DNA from: Serratia surfactantfaciens
Lineage (GTDB): Bacteria > Pseudomonadota > Gammaproteobacteria > Enterobacterales > Enterobacteriaceae
Direction: 5' to 3'
Length of the DNA stretch: 64,000 nucleotides
Assembly: GCF_001642805.2 (NCBI RefSeq)
Contig: NZ_CP016948.1
Span: 2,108,001-2,172,000 of the forward strand
Shown: positions 40,063-47,692 of the stretch, piece after piece
Layout of the letters: each line of letters opens with the position of its first letter
How positions within the stretch are numbered: position 1 is the stretch's first letter
Program-made: the position numbers and the translations under genes
The notes under the pieces: model-generated
What the model was told of the DNA's origin: nothing
Databases searched by the model: none
The model's input: the letters and a program-made list of their open reading frames with translations, nothing else

Positions 40063-40078
40063 ACGGTATCGATATCAA
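40063..40078. promoter_or_regulatory. Probable LacI-type operator O2, upstream of the isomerase gene
   Basis: ACGGTATCGATATCAA; its reverse complement TTGATATCGATACCGT matches the O1 operator at 13 of 16 positions. It lies 19-34 bases before the isomerase start, in its leader or promoter. Both have the central CG of GntR-type LacI operators. Confidence 0.7.
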
Positions 40079-40232
40079 CACGCCGATATTAAAACCGTCA
40101 TTGCCCCGCCGGTTTTGTGACCGCCATCTCCATATTGAATAACAACCCCCCAGCAAAATTAACTCTCGTCGAGCAATTCCAACATTGATCACAGTTTAAC
40201 CACCCGCTTTGGCCCACTATCGCCGCATTGAA

Positions 40233-40248
40233 ATGATATCGTTACCAT
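40233..40248. promoter_or_regulatory. Probable LacI-type operator O1, upstream of the dehydrogenase gene
   Basis: ATGATATCGTTACCAT is an imperfect palindrome (12 of 16 symmetric) with central CG, close in form to the gluconate-repressor operator. It lies 25-40 bases before the dehydrogenase start. With O2 it is about 170 bases away on the other side, so looping by a tetramer or two dimers is possible. Confidence 0.7.
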
Positions 40249-40272
40249 AAAAATGATTCACCAGGAGGCAAT

Positions 40273-41307
40273 ATGAAAGCATTAGTGTTGGCCAAGGCGG
40301 GGCAAATCGCTATTGAGGACGTCCAGCTGGCCGAGGCGCTGGGGCCCGATGATGTGCAGATTAAAATTCATTCCGTAGGTATCTGCGGCAGCGATGTGCA
40401 CTATTACCAGCATGGCCGCATTGGCCCGTTCGTGGTTAACGCCCCGATGGTGCTCGGCCATGAAGCTTCCGGCGTGGTGCTTGCGACTGGCGAAAATGTC
40501 ACTCACCTCAGCGTCGGCGATCGCGTTTGCATGGAGCCCGGCATTCCCGATCTCAACTCGGCCCAAACGCGCGCCGGTATTTACAACCTTGACCCGGCCG
40601 TTCGCTTCTGGGCAACGCCGCCGGTGCACGGCTGCCTGCGCGAAACCGTCATCCACCCCGCCGCGTTCACGTTCAAATTGCCGGACAACGTCAGTTTTGC
40701 TGAAGGCGCCATGGTTGAGCCCTTGGCTATCGGTATGCAAGCGGCCACCAAAGCCGGGATTAAACCCGGCGACATCGCGCTGGTGATCGGCGCCGGGCCG
40801 ATCGGCGTGGTAACGGCCCTTGCCGCACTGGCGGGCGGCTGTTCGGACGTCATTATTTGCGACCTGTTTGACGAGAAACTCGCGGTGGCGGCCAGCTACG
40901 AAGGGTTGCACGCCGTCAATATCAAAACCGGCGACCTGGCGGGGAAAGTGGCCGCGCTCACCAGCGGCAACGGCGCCGATGTCGTGTTTGAATGCAGCGG
41001 CGCAAAACCGGCTATCGCAACGCTGGCTGAGCATGCGGCGCCGGGCGCGACCGCGGTGCTGGTCGGCATGCCGATCGACGCTGCGCCGATGGATATCGTC
41101 GCGGCGCAGGCCAAGGAAATTACCTTCAAGACCATCTTCCGCTACGCCAACATGTATCCGCGCACGCTGCGGCTGTTGAGCAGCGGCAAATTGCGCGTCC
41201 AGCCTTTAATCAGTCAGACCTACAAGTTCTCCGACAGCGTGGCCGCCTTCGAACGCGCGGCGGCGGGGCATGCCTCAGACATCAAAATCATGCTGGAGAT
41301 GGAGTAA
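40273..41307 (+). CDS. Xylitol/sorbitol-type zinc alcohol dehydrogenase
   Basis: A 344-residue medium-chain dehydrogenase, likely xylitol to D-xylulose with NAD. Catalytic zinc ligands C38 ([10 protein letters not shown]), H63 and E64 (GHEASG), and E149 (MVEPLAIG) are present. The nucleotide motif is IGAGPIGVV (171-179). The structural-zinc lobe cysteines are missing ([18 protein letters not shown]), as in bacterial xylitol dehydrogenases of this subtype. AGGAGG precedes the ATG. It is the first gene of a tight operon with the kinase (four bases apart). Confidence 0.9.
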   Translation: MKALVLAKAGQIAIEDVQLAEALGPDDVQIKIHSVGICGSDVHYYQHGRIGPFVVNAPMVLGHEASGVVLATGENVTHLSVGDRVCMEPGIPDLNSAQTRAGIYNLDPAVRFWATPPVHGCLRETVIHPAAFTFKLPDNVSFAEGAMVEPLAIGMQAATKAGIKPGDIALVIGAGPIGVVTALAALAGGCSDVIICDLFDEKLAVAASYEGLHAVNIKTGDLAGKVAALTSGNGADVVFECSGAKPAIATLAEHAAPGATAVLVGMPIDAAPMDIVAAQAKEITFKTIFRYANMYPRTLRLLSSGKLRVQPLISQTYKFSDSVAAFERAAAGHASDIKIMLEME

Positions 41308-41311
41308 ACCT

Positions 41312-42829
41312 ATGACGCTCTATGCTGGCATAGACTGCGGTACGCAAGGCACGAAAGTCGTGATTGTCGACAGCGCACAGGGCGTGATCCTCGGTGAGGG
41401 CAGCGCCCCTCACCGCCTCATCAGCCATTCCAACGGCCGGCGCGAACAAGAGGCCGACTGGTGGGTTGACGCGCTGATCATCGCGTTTCAACAAGCGGTG
41501 ACCAACGCCGGCGTCGACGCACGCGAGATTAACGCGTTGGGGGTTTCGGGCCAGCAGCATGGCTTCGTGCCGCTGGACGCACAAGGCAACGTGCTGCACA
41601 GCGTCAAGCTGTGGTGCGATACCGAAACCGCAGAGGAAAACGAACGGCTGCTGCAGCGGCTCGGCGGCGCCAACGGCTCGCTGGAAACACTCGGTCTGCG
41701 GGTCGCCACCGGTTACACCGCGTCGAAAATCCTTTGGTTCAAGACGCACCACCCGGCGCTCTGGGCAAAACTGCACACCGTGCTGCTGCCCCATGATTAT
41801 TTAAACTTCTGGCTGACCGGGGAACGCGTGGCGGAATACGGCGACGCCTCCGGCACCGGGCTGCTCGATGTGCGCACCCGCAGCTGGAGCAAAACCGCCG
41901 TCGATCTCATCGACGACAGCGGCCGCCTGTGGCAAGCCCTGCCGCCGCTCAAAAGCGCGGAATGCTGCATCGGCACAGTGCGCCCTGTCGCGGCGGAAAA
42001 GCTCGGCCTCAGCCCCACCGCCAGGGTCTCGACCGGCGGCGGCGACAATATGATGGCGGCCATCGGCGCCGGCAACATCGAGGCAGGCGCCGTCACCCTG
42101 AGCCTGGGCACTTCCGGCACGCTATTCGCCTGGTCCGCCGCGCCCGTCGTGGCGGAGTCGGACATGATTGCCGGTTTCTGCTCCAGCACCAACGGGTGGT
42201 TGCCGTTGATATGCACCATGAATGTCACCTCGGCCACCACCGCGATGCAAACGCTGCTGGACGAAGATCTTGCCGGCTTCAACGCCCTATTGGCGCAGGC
42301 CGCACCGGGCGCCGGCGGCGTCGAGATGCTGCCGTTCTTCAACGGCGAACGCGTTCCGCCGCTGCCCCACGCGCGCGCCAGCCTGCATAACCTGGATAGC
42401 GACAATTTTACCCGTGCCAACCTCTGCCTGGCCGTAGTAGAGAGCGCCACCTACGGCCTGCGCTATGGCATCGAGCTGTTCCGCCGCCAGGGCATCGAAA
42501 CGCGCGAGATCCGTCTCACCGGCGGCGGCGCCCGCAGCGCCGCCTGGCGACAAATCGTCGCGGACGTGATGGGATGCCCGGTGGTCTGTCTGAAAGTCAA
42601 AGAGACCGCCGCGTTGGGCGGCGCCATTCAGGCGATGTGGGCGACATCGTTGGCCGATCGCCCGAACCAGAGCGCCGCCGAATTATTGGCTGAACTGTGC
42701 CAACGCTTCGTTTCACTGGATGAAGCCACGCGCGCGACGCCAAACGCCGACCGACAAACGCAGTACGAGACGCTTTATCAACGGTACCTGCAGCGTTTGC
42801 AACGAACCTACCCGGAGGTGCAACTGTGA
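41312..42829 (+). CDS. xylB: Xylulokinase
   Basis: A 505-residue FGGY kinase (E. coli XylB 484). It phosphorylates D-xylulose to D-xylulose 5-phosphate, which enters the pentose-phosphate pathway. The start MTLYAGIDCGTQGTKVVIV, in part, has the ATP-phosphate motif. GVSGQQHG, the catalytic D in VSTGGGDNMMAAIG, and RLTGGGARSAAWRQI near the C-terminus are typical. The stop overlaps the next start (GTGA). The symbol is by family; another xylB may exist in a classical xylose operon elsewhere. Confidence 0.9.
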   Translation: MTLYAGIDCGTQGTKVVIVDSAQGVILGEGSAPHRLISHSNGRREQEADWWVDALIIAFQQAVTNAGVDAREINALGVSGQQHGFVPLDAQGNVLHSVKLWCDTETAEENERLLQRLGGANGSLETLGLRVATGYTASKILWFKTHHPALWAKLHTVLLPHDYLNFWLTGERVAEYGDASGTGLLDVRTRSWSKTAVDLIDDSGRLWQALPPLKSAECCIGTVRPVAAEKLGLSPTARVSTGGGDNMMAAIGAGNIEAGAVTLSLGTSGTLFAWSAAPVVAESDMIAGFCSSTNGWLPLICTMNVTSATTAMQTLLDEDLAGFNALLAQAAPGAGGVEMLPFFNGERVPPLPHARASLHNLDSDNFTRANLCLAVVESATYGLRYGIELFRRQGIETREIRLTGGGARSAAWRQIVADVMGCPVVCLKVKETAALGGAIQAMWATSLADRPNQSAAELLAELCQRFVSLDEATRATPNADRQTQYETLYQRYLQRLQRTYPEVQL

Positions 42830-44331
42830 CGCAAGATCCCCATACGTCAGCCCCCGCCTACCTGCTGGAAGTCAGCGGCGTCAGGAAAGCCTTTGGCCCG
42901 GTCGTGGCGCTTAAAAATGCAGAGTTTTGCCTGCGGCGCGGGTCCATCCATGCCCTGTGCGGCGGCAACGGCGCGGGTAAATCCACCTTTCTCAGCATTC
43001 TGATGGGCTTTATTCAACCCGATGGCGGCGACATTTTTATCCATGGCCAACGCTGCGAATTTGATCATCCCCGCGATGCCCTCAACGCCGGCATCGCCAT
43101 TGTGCAACAGGAGTTGAGCGCGATCCCGGACCTGACGGTGGCCGAGAACATTTGGCTGGGCCGCGAGCCGAGGCGCCTGGGGTTCGTCGACTTCGCGACG
43201 CTCAACCAACGCACGACCAGCCTGCTCAATGAACTGGATTTCAAGATCGACGCCCGGGAAAAGATGCGCAATCTGAGCGTCGCCGAGCAACAGCTGGTCG
43301 AGATCGCCAAGGCGCTGTCGCATGCCAATGCCGACATCATCATCATGGATGAGCCCACCTCGGCGATTGGCGAAGAAGATGCGCAGAAAATCTTTCAGAC
43401 GCTGCAGCAACTGGCGGCGAAAGGCAAAGGCATTATCTATGTGTCTCACCGCTTGTCAGAGATCTTCCAGATCGCGGACAGCTACACCATTTTTCGCGAT
43501 GGCGCCTACATCCATGAAGGCTATATCGCCGACATTACCCGTGAACAGCTGATAGAACACATTATCGGCGGCGAGTACGACAGCGAGTTCGCCAAATTCA
43601 ATCAACCCGGCGAGGCGGTGTTGCTGGAAGTTAACAACCTGTGTTGGCGCGACAAGATCAAAGATATCAGCCTGCAGCTTAAGCACGGCGAAATCCTGGG
43701 CATCTACGGCCTGGTGGGATCGGGCCGCAGCGAGTTCCTCGATCTTATCTTCGGCGTTCAGCATGCCGACAGCGGCACGATTCGCTTGGGCGACAAAACG
43801 CTGAGCCGTCACTCCCCGCGCGAAGCCATCGACAGCGGTATCGCCTATGTAACGGAAGACCGTAAGGAAACCGGCCTGGTGCTGTGCCGCTCCGTCAGCG
43901 AAAACATCAATATCGCCTCTTTCGCCGACATCAGCCGGATGGGATTTGTCAGCGAGAAACGGGAGCAAGCGCGTACCCGCGACATGATCCAGCGCTTCAA
44001 CGTTAAAACCCACGACGGCGAGCAGCCGGTGGGCAACCTGAGCGGCGGCAACCAGCAAAAAGTGGTGCTGGGCCGCTGGGCGCTGCTGGATCCGGAGGTT
44101 TTGCTGCTCGACGAGCCGACGCGCGGCATCGACGTCGGCGCCAAAAAAGAGATCTATCGATTCATGTCGGAATTCGCCTTGCAAAACAAAGGGATCATCA
44201 TGGTTTCCTCCGAACTTTCGGAAATCATAGGCATGAGCGATCGCATATTGGTGTTCCGTGACGGGCAGTTGGCCGGCGAACTTTCGGCAACCCATGCGAC
44301 TCAGGCAGCACTGATGAAACTCGCGGTTTAA
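42826..44331 (+). CDS. Sugar ABC transporter ATP-binding protein (RbsA/XylG type)
   Basis: A 501-residue tandem ATPase of the carbohydrate-uptake-2 group. First domain: Walker A GGNGAGKST (46-54), with Gly in place of the usual Glu, and Walker B IIIMDEPTSA. Second domain: degenerate Walker A GLVGSGRSE (normal for this family), signature LSGGNQQKV, and Walker B LLLDEPTRGID. The start is a GTG overlapping the xylulokinase stop, with GGAGG before it. Confidence 0.9.
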   Translation: MTQDPHTSAPAYLLEVSGVRKAFGPVVALKNAEFCLRRGSIHALCGGNGAGKSTFLSILMGFIQPDGGDIFIHGQRCEFDHPRDALNAGIAIVQQELSAIPDLTVAENIWLGREPRRLGFVDFATLNQRTTSLLNELDFKIDAREKMRNLSVAEQQLVEIAKALSHANADIIIMDEPTSAIGEEDAQKIFQTLQQLAAKGKGIIYVSHRLSEIFQIADSYTIFRDGAYIHEGYIADITREQLIEHIIGGEYDSEFAKFNQPGEAVLLEVNNLCWRDKIKDISLQLKHGEILGIYGLVGSGRSEFLDLIFGVQHADSGTIRLGDKTLSRHSPREAIDSGIAYVTEDRKETGLVLCRSVSENINIASFADISRMGFVSEKREQARTRDMIQRFNVKTHDGEQPVGNLSGGNQQKVVLGRWALLDPEVLLLDEPTRGIDVGAKKEIYRFMSEFALQNKGIIMVSSELSEIIGMSDRILVFRDGQLAGELSATHATQAALMKLAV

Positions 44332-44347
44332 CAGAGAGAGAATAACA

Positions 44348-45385
44348 ATGAGCAGCGCCCACTCCTTATCACCAGGAATGTCATTTTTCACCCGCAATAA
44401 GCGCCGTATGCACAAATACGGCATTATCATCGCCTTTTTCGCCCTGTGCCTGACCGTGGCGCTGATTGGCGAATATCAGGTCGCCCAGGGGGCCTGGAGC
44501 AGCAATTATTTTCTCAGCAATGAAAACACCCTGATCGTCCTGCGCCAGGTCTCGATCAACGGCATTCTGGCAATCGGCATGACCTTCGTCATCATCACCG
44601 CCGGCGTCGATCTCTCCGTGGGTTCGGTGTTGGCGTTAAGCGGGATCGTCGCCGCCCGTTTCGCCACCAACAATAGCGGATTGGCTATCGGCGATACCGC
44701 GACCGCCGTCATGGCACCGCTGATTGTGGCGCTGGGCATCGGCATCGTCTGCGGCCTGGTGAACGGCACCGTGTTAGCCCGCTACCGGCTGCAACCCTTT
44801 ATCGTCACCATGGGCATGCTCTCTGCGGCGCGCGGTTTAACCATGCTGACTACCAACGGCAATCCGGTTTCGCAATTGAACAGCGATTTCCGCTGGTTGG
44901 GCAATGGTTATGTCGGCGGCGTTCCGGTGCCCGTCATCATCTTCATCGTGCTGTTCGCCCTCGCCTGGCTGGTGCTGAATAAAACCCTCTTCGGGCGCTA
45001 CATCTACGCCGTCGGCGGCAACCCGAAAAGCGCACGCACCTCTGGGATTAACGTCACTCGTATCAAGATACTGGTGTATACGCTGTGCGGCGCGCTGGCC
45101 GGCATCGCCGGTTTGATCCTCACCGCGCGCACCGGTTCGGCGCAAACCAACGCCGGCGCAGGCTATGAGCTGGACGCCATCGCCGCGGTGGTGATCGGCG
45201 GTACCAGCATGGCGGGCGGCGTCGGTACGCTGGTCGGCACCTTCTTCGGCGTGCTGATCATCGGGGTGATGAATAACGGCCTCGATCTGCTTGGCGTGCA
45301 ATCGTATTACCAACAAATTATCAAAGGCGCATTGATCGTTCTTGCCGTCTTGCTCGACCCATCGCGTAAGCAACAGCGCGATTAA
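44348..45385 (+). CDS. Sugar ABC transporter permease (RbsC type)
   Basis: A 345-residue integral membrane permease with eight to ten hydrophobic segments. The family segment AGVDLSVGSVLALSGIVAA and the EAA-like loop GGNPKSARTSGI are visible. It is 16 bases after the ATPase gene. It works as a dimer with the ATPase and with the binding protein next to it. Confidence 0.9.
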   Translation: MSSAHSLSPGMSFFTRNKRRMHKYGIIIAFFALCLTVALIGEYQVAQGAWSSNYFLSNENTLIVLRQVSINGILAIGMTFVIITAGVDLSVGSVLALSGIVAARFATNNSGLAIGDTATAVMAPLIVALGIGIVCGLVNGTVLARYRLQPFIVTMGMLSAARGLTMLTTNGNPVSQLNSDFRWLGNGYVGGVPVPVIIFIVLFALAWLVLNKTLFGRYIYAVGGNPKSARTSGINVTRIKILVYTLCGALAGIAGLILTARTGSAQTNAGAGYELDAIAAVVIGGTSMAGGVGTLVGTFFGVLIIGVMNNGLDLLGVQSYYQQIIKGALIVLAVLLDPSRKQQRD

Positions 45386-45418
45386 TAACATCAGACCCAA
45401 CTCTACCAGGAGAAAACC

Positions 45419-46426
45419 ATGAATAAGACCAAGATAGCGTTGTTTGCCTCTGCCATGATGTTCGGCAGCCTGTCGGCTGCTCAGGCGGCCCCGGTTAAAA
45501 TCGCGGTATTGATGTACGGCAACAAAGCCGAATTCGTGCAATTGATGGAAAGATTCGGCAAGGAACACCCGGCGGTGAAAAGCGGCGAAGCCGTGCTGAC
45601 CTTCTACGATGGACGCTATGATGCCTCGGTGCAAAACGATCAGGCCGCCACCGCGATCCAGACGCGCGCCGACGCCATTATCGTCAACCCCATGGATTTT
45701 GAGGCCAATATCGATATCGTCACCAATGCCAACGAAGCCAAAATCCCGGTGGTGGTCACCAACGCGCGTCTGAACACGGACGCGATGACCTCTGAAGTGG
45801 TGTCTAACGATGAGCTGGGGGGATATCTCGAGGCCAAAGCCGTCCTGGACAAACTCGACTGCAAGAACCATAAGGTGAACGTGGTGATTATCGAAGGCCC
45901 GAAAGGCGGCAGCGGCGAGATCCAGCGCGGCAAGGGCAATGACAAAGCGATTGCCGAGTGCGGCGCCGGCCAGGTCACCGTGCTTGAACGCAAAACGGCC
46001 AACTGGTCGCGCGCTGAAGCGCAGCCGCTGATGGAAAACTGGCTGCAGAAACATCGGGGTAAAATCAACGGCGTGATTGGCCAGAACGACGAGATGGCGC
46101 TGGGCGCGATTGAAGCGATTAAAGGCGCCGGCCTGAATGTTAAGGACTTCGCGATCGCTGGCGTGGACGGCGTTTCCGACGCGATTCATGCGGTGCAGGC
46201 CGGTGAAATGGTCTCCATCCTGCAAGACGCCAAAGGCCAGATGCAGGGTTCCATCGACGTCGCATTGCGCGCCGTGAAAGGTGAAAGCTATCAACCACAG
46301 TCGGATATCTGGAAACAATACGCCAAGGATCTGAAATGGGAAGGCGGCACGCAGAAGCATTACTACATTCCGTGGACCGTCGTCACCCCAGAGAATGCCC
46401 AATCGCTGTTGGATGCCCGTAAATAA
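45419..46426 (+). CDS. Periplasmic sugar-binding protein (RbsB-like)
   Basis: A 335-residue periplasmic binding protein. The signal peptide is 1-23, cleaved after AQA. The type 1 fold shows APVKIAVLMYGNKAEFVQ, NPMDFEANIDIVTNANEA and GVIGQNDEMALGAIEA. It gives the system its substrate range; D-lyxose, xylitol, D-arabitol or a related five-carbon compound is my guess from the cassette. AGGAGAAAAC precedes the ATG. Last gene of the operon. Confidence 0.9.
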   Translation: MNKTKIALFASAMMFGSLSAAQAAPVKIAVLMYGNKAEFVQLMERFGKEHPAVKSGEAVLTFYDGRYDASVQNDQAATAIQTRADAIIVNPMDFEANIDIVTNANEAKIPVVVTNARLNTDAMTSEVVSNDELGGYLEAKAVLDKLDCKNHKVNVVIIEGPKGGSGEIQRGKGNDKAIAECGAGQVTVLERKTANWSRAEAQPLMENWLQKHRGKINGVIGQNDEMALGAIEAIKGAGLNVKDFAIAGVDGVSDAIHAVQAGEMVSILQDAKGQMQGSIDVALRAVKGESYQPQSDIWKQYAKDLKWEGGTQKHYYIPWTVVTPENAQSLLDARK

Positions 46427-46432
46427 CCCTTA

Positions 46433-46452
46433 GCCCCCCCTCTCCGGGGGGC
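46433..46452 (+). terminator. GC hairpin after the ABC operon
   Basis: Stem GCCCCCC / GGGGGGC with a six-base loop, seven bases after the binding-protein stop. No U tract follows, so termination may be weak or helped by the antisense-oriented hairpin at 46476-46497. Confidence 0.6.
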
Positions 46453-46468
46453 CCGCCCGCACGTAAAC

Positions 46469-46553
46469 AAAAAAAAGCCAGCACGGAGTGGCTGGCTTAA
46501 AGGTTCTTCGAGGGAATATCTTGTTCGATAAACATACGCCTGCCGCTGCCCAT
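46469..46553 (-). ncRNA. Candidate small RNA, about 85 nt
   Basis: A strong minus-strand intrinsic terminator (stem AGCCAGC / GCTGGCT at 46476-46497, eight-base loop, then T7-8) has no minus-strand gene in front of it. About 63 bases upstream on that strand is a possible promoter: CTGACG, 17 bases, GATAGT. The predicted start is near 46553. An RNA of about 85 nt with a Rho-independent end is the size of a typical Hfq-bound sRNA. It is not one of the enterobacterial sRNAs I can recall. The only open frame across it is a 62-codon one (46430-46618) with no support. Confidence 0.5.
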
Positions 46554-46559
46554 TGACTA

Positions 46560-46588
46560 ACTATCAGTGTGATAGGCACAGCCGTCAG
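46560..46588 (-). promoter_or_regulatory. Candidate sRNA promoter with palindromic operator
   Basis: Minus strand -35 CTGACG (46583-46588) and -10 GATAGT (46560-46565), 17-base spacing, four of six matches each. The perfect palindrome CTATCA-GTG-TGATAG (46561-46575) overlaps the -10 and spacer, the place a repressor would bind. It resembles a Tet-type operator core with a longer spacer. Confidence 0.45.
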
Positions 46589-46701
46589 CGGCGATTTATT
46601 ATTGCCGCCGCAGAGCAAACCGCCGCCGCTGATCTACACTTTAGCCGTATTTCAGATGCAGTTACGGGTCATTTTTATTTTCGAATCGAAAAGGAATAAT
46701 T

Positions 46702-46965
46702 ATGAAGGCAACTAAATATCTCTTGGCACTGCTGGCGTTCACCTCTTTCTCATCGCTGGCGGCGATTGAAATCACCCGGGAAGAGGCGGCGAAACATACC
46801 GAGATTGGTCCGGTGACCATTTCGCAAGACGGCGACGACACCGTGGGGATCGATCACGCGCGCCTGTCGAAAGCGGTGGACGAAAAAGGCGGCAAGTATT
46901 ACGTCATTATTGGCCGCGAGGGCAAAACCACCTTCGAAACCATCAATGCGATAGCCTATAAATAA
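46702..46965 (+). CDS. YhcN/BhsA-family (DUF1471) small secreted protein
   Basis: An 87-residue protein with a signal peptide (1-20, cleaved after SLA). The DUF1471 fold is seen at AAKHTEIGPVTISQDG and KYYVIIGREGK. Similar in size to the protein at 662 but clearly different in sequence. AAGGAATAATT precedes the ATG. The AT-rich stretch 46660-46700 is the likely promoter. Function unknown; a stress role is only inferred from the family. Confidence 0.83.
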   Translation: MKATKYLLALLAFTSFSSLAAIEITREEAAKHTEIGPVTISQDGDDTVGIDHARLSKAVDEKGGKYYVIIGREGKTTFETINAIAYK

Positions 46966-46978
46966 TCGGGTTTATCCT

Positions 46979-47000
46979 GCGGCAGGCTGACACCTGCCGC
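46979..47000. terminator. Hairpin between the YhcN-like gene and the TetR gene
   Basis: Eight-base stem GCGGCAGG / CCTGCCGC, loop CTGACA, then TTAATTC. It lies between convergent genes. Confidence 0.75.
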
Positions 47001-47012
47001 TTAATTCATTCG

Positions 47013-47564
47013 TTATTTATCTCCGTCCGCCAGTATCAACGCCTGCATATCGGCGAACATCGTTTCCCACTCCGCCTGGTCGATATCCATCAAACCGAAA
47101 TAACGCAGCATAAAAGCGCCTTCGGTGGCGAGAAACGCCAGGCGCGCGCGCTTGCCCTCTTCGCTCGTCAAATCGAGCCCGGCGATGCGGCTGCGGTACC
47201 ATTCGCGCGTACTCGCCAGATGCTCCGGCGTTTGAATCAGCGTCGCCATCAGCCCGGCGGCCTTGGCGCTGGCGGTCTGATCCGAACTTTGGGTCGCCAA
47301 CATATGCGCCCGCACGCCGGTCTGTGGCGAAGGGTCGGCGCCGGCGATATCCGCGAACAGCGCTTCATAGGCGCTGCCCCAGCGATCGAACATGGCGTCG
47401 ATCAAGGCGTCCTTGCTACCGAAGCAATACTGCACCCCACCCTTGGAGATCCCCATCGCTTTGGCGACGGCGTCGATGGTCAAGCCGGCGGCGCCCTGAG
47501 TGGCGACGATCTCTTCGGCGGTGTCCAAAACCTTATCGCGATCGATGCTGCGTTGACGTCCCAT
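47013..47564 (-). CDS. TetR-family repressor of the adjacent efflux pump
   Basis: A 183-residue TetR regulator. The helix-turn-helix is at about 25-50 (GLTIDAVAKAMGISKGGVQYCFGSKDALI). The C-terminal domain should bind the drug or other ligand. It is divergent from the MFS gene, with 128 bases between them that hold a palindrome, the classic repressor-pump arrangement. Confidence 0.9.
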   Translation of the reverse strand: MGRQRSIDRDKVLDTAEEIVATQGAAGLTIDAVAKAMGISKGGVQYCFGSKDALIDAMFDRWGSAYEALFADIAGADPSPQTGVRAHMLATQSSDQTASAKAAGLMATLIQTPEHLASTREWYRSRIAGLDLTSEEGKRARLAFLATEGAFMLRYFGLMDIDQAEWETMFADMQALILADGDK

Positions 47565-47583
47565 TAAGAAACCCTTCTTTTCA

Positions 47584-47595
47584 ATACGAACGTAT
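47584..47595. promoter_or_regulatory. Probable TetR operator
   Basis: ATACG-AA-CGTAT, a perfect palindrome that extends with one mismatch to CAATACGAACGTATGG. It lies 20-31 bases before the repressor start and about 100 bases before the pump start, next to the AT-rich GGATATATATTATC that could be a promoter. Confidence 0.65.
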
Positions 47596-47692
47596 GGATA
47601 TATATTATCAACCAGTATACCACCCGGCGTCGCCGGAGGGTTACCGGAATGGCGGCGCCTTCGCGCCGCCCACTTTAGTGGATGAATGACTT

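Noticed and set aside
40141..40200. CRP site in the sugar-cassette divergent region (TTGATCACAGTT)
   Set aside because: Only one half site fits; the other half has two of five matches. Catabolite control is plausible but not shown.
46430..46618. Small minus-strand open frame of 62 codons over the candidate sRNA
   Set aside because: No ribosome site or family signal; it crosses the terminator hairpin, which would lie inside the coding part.
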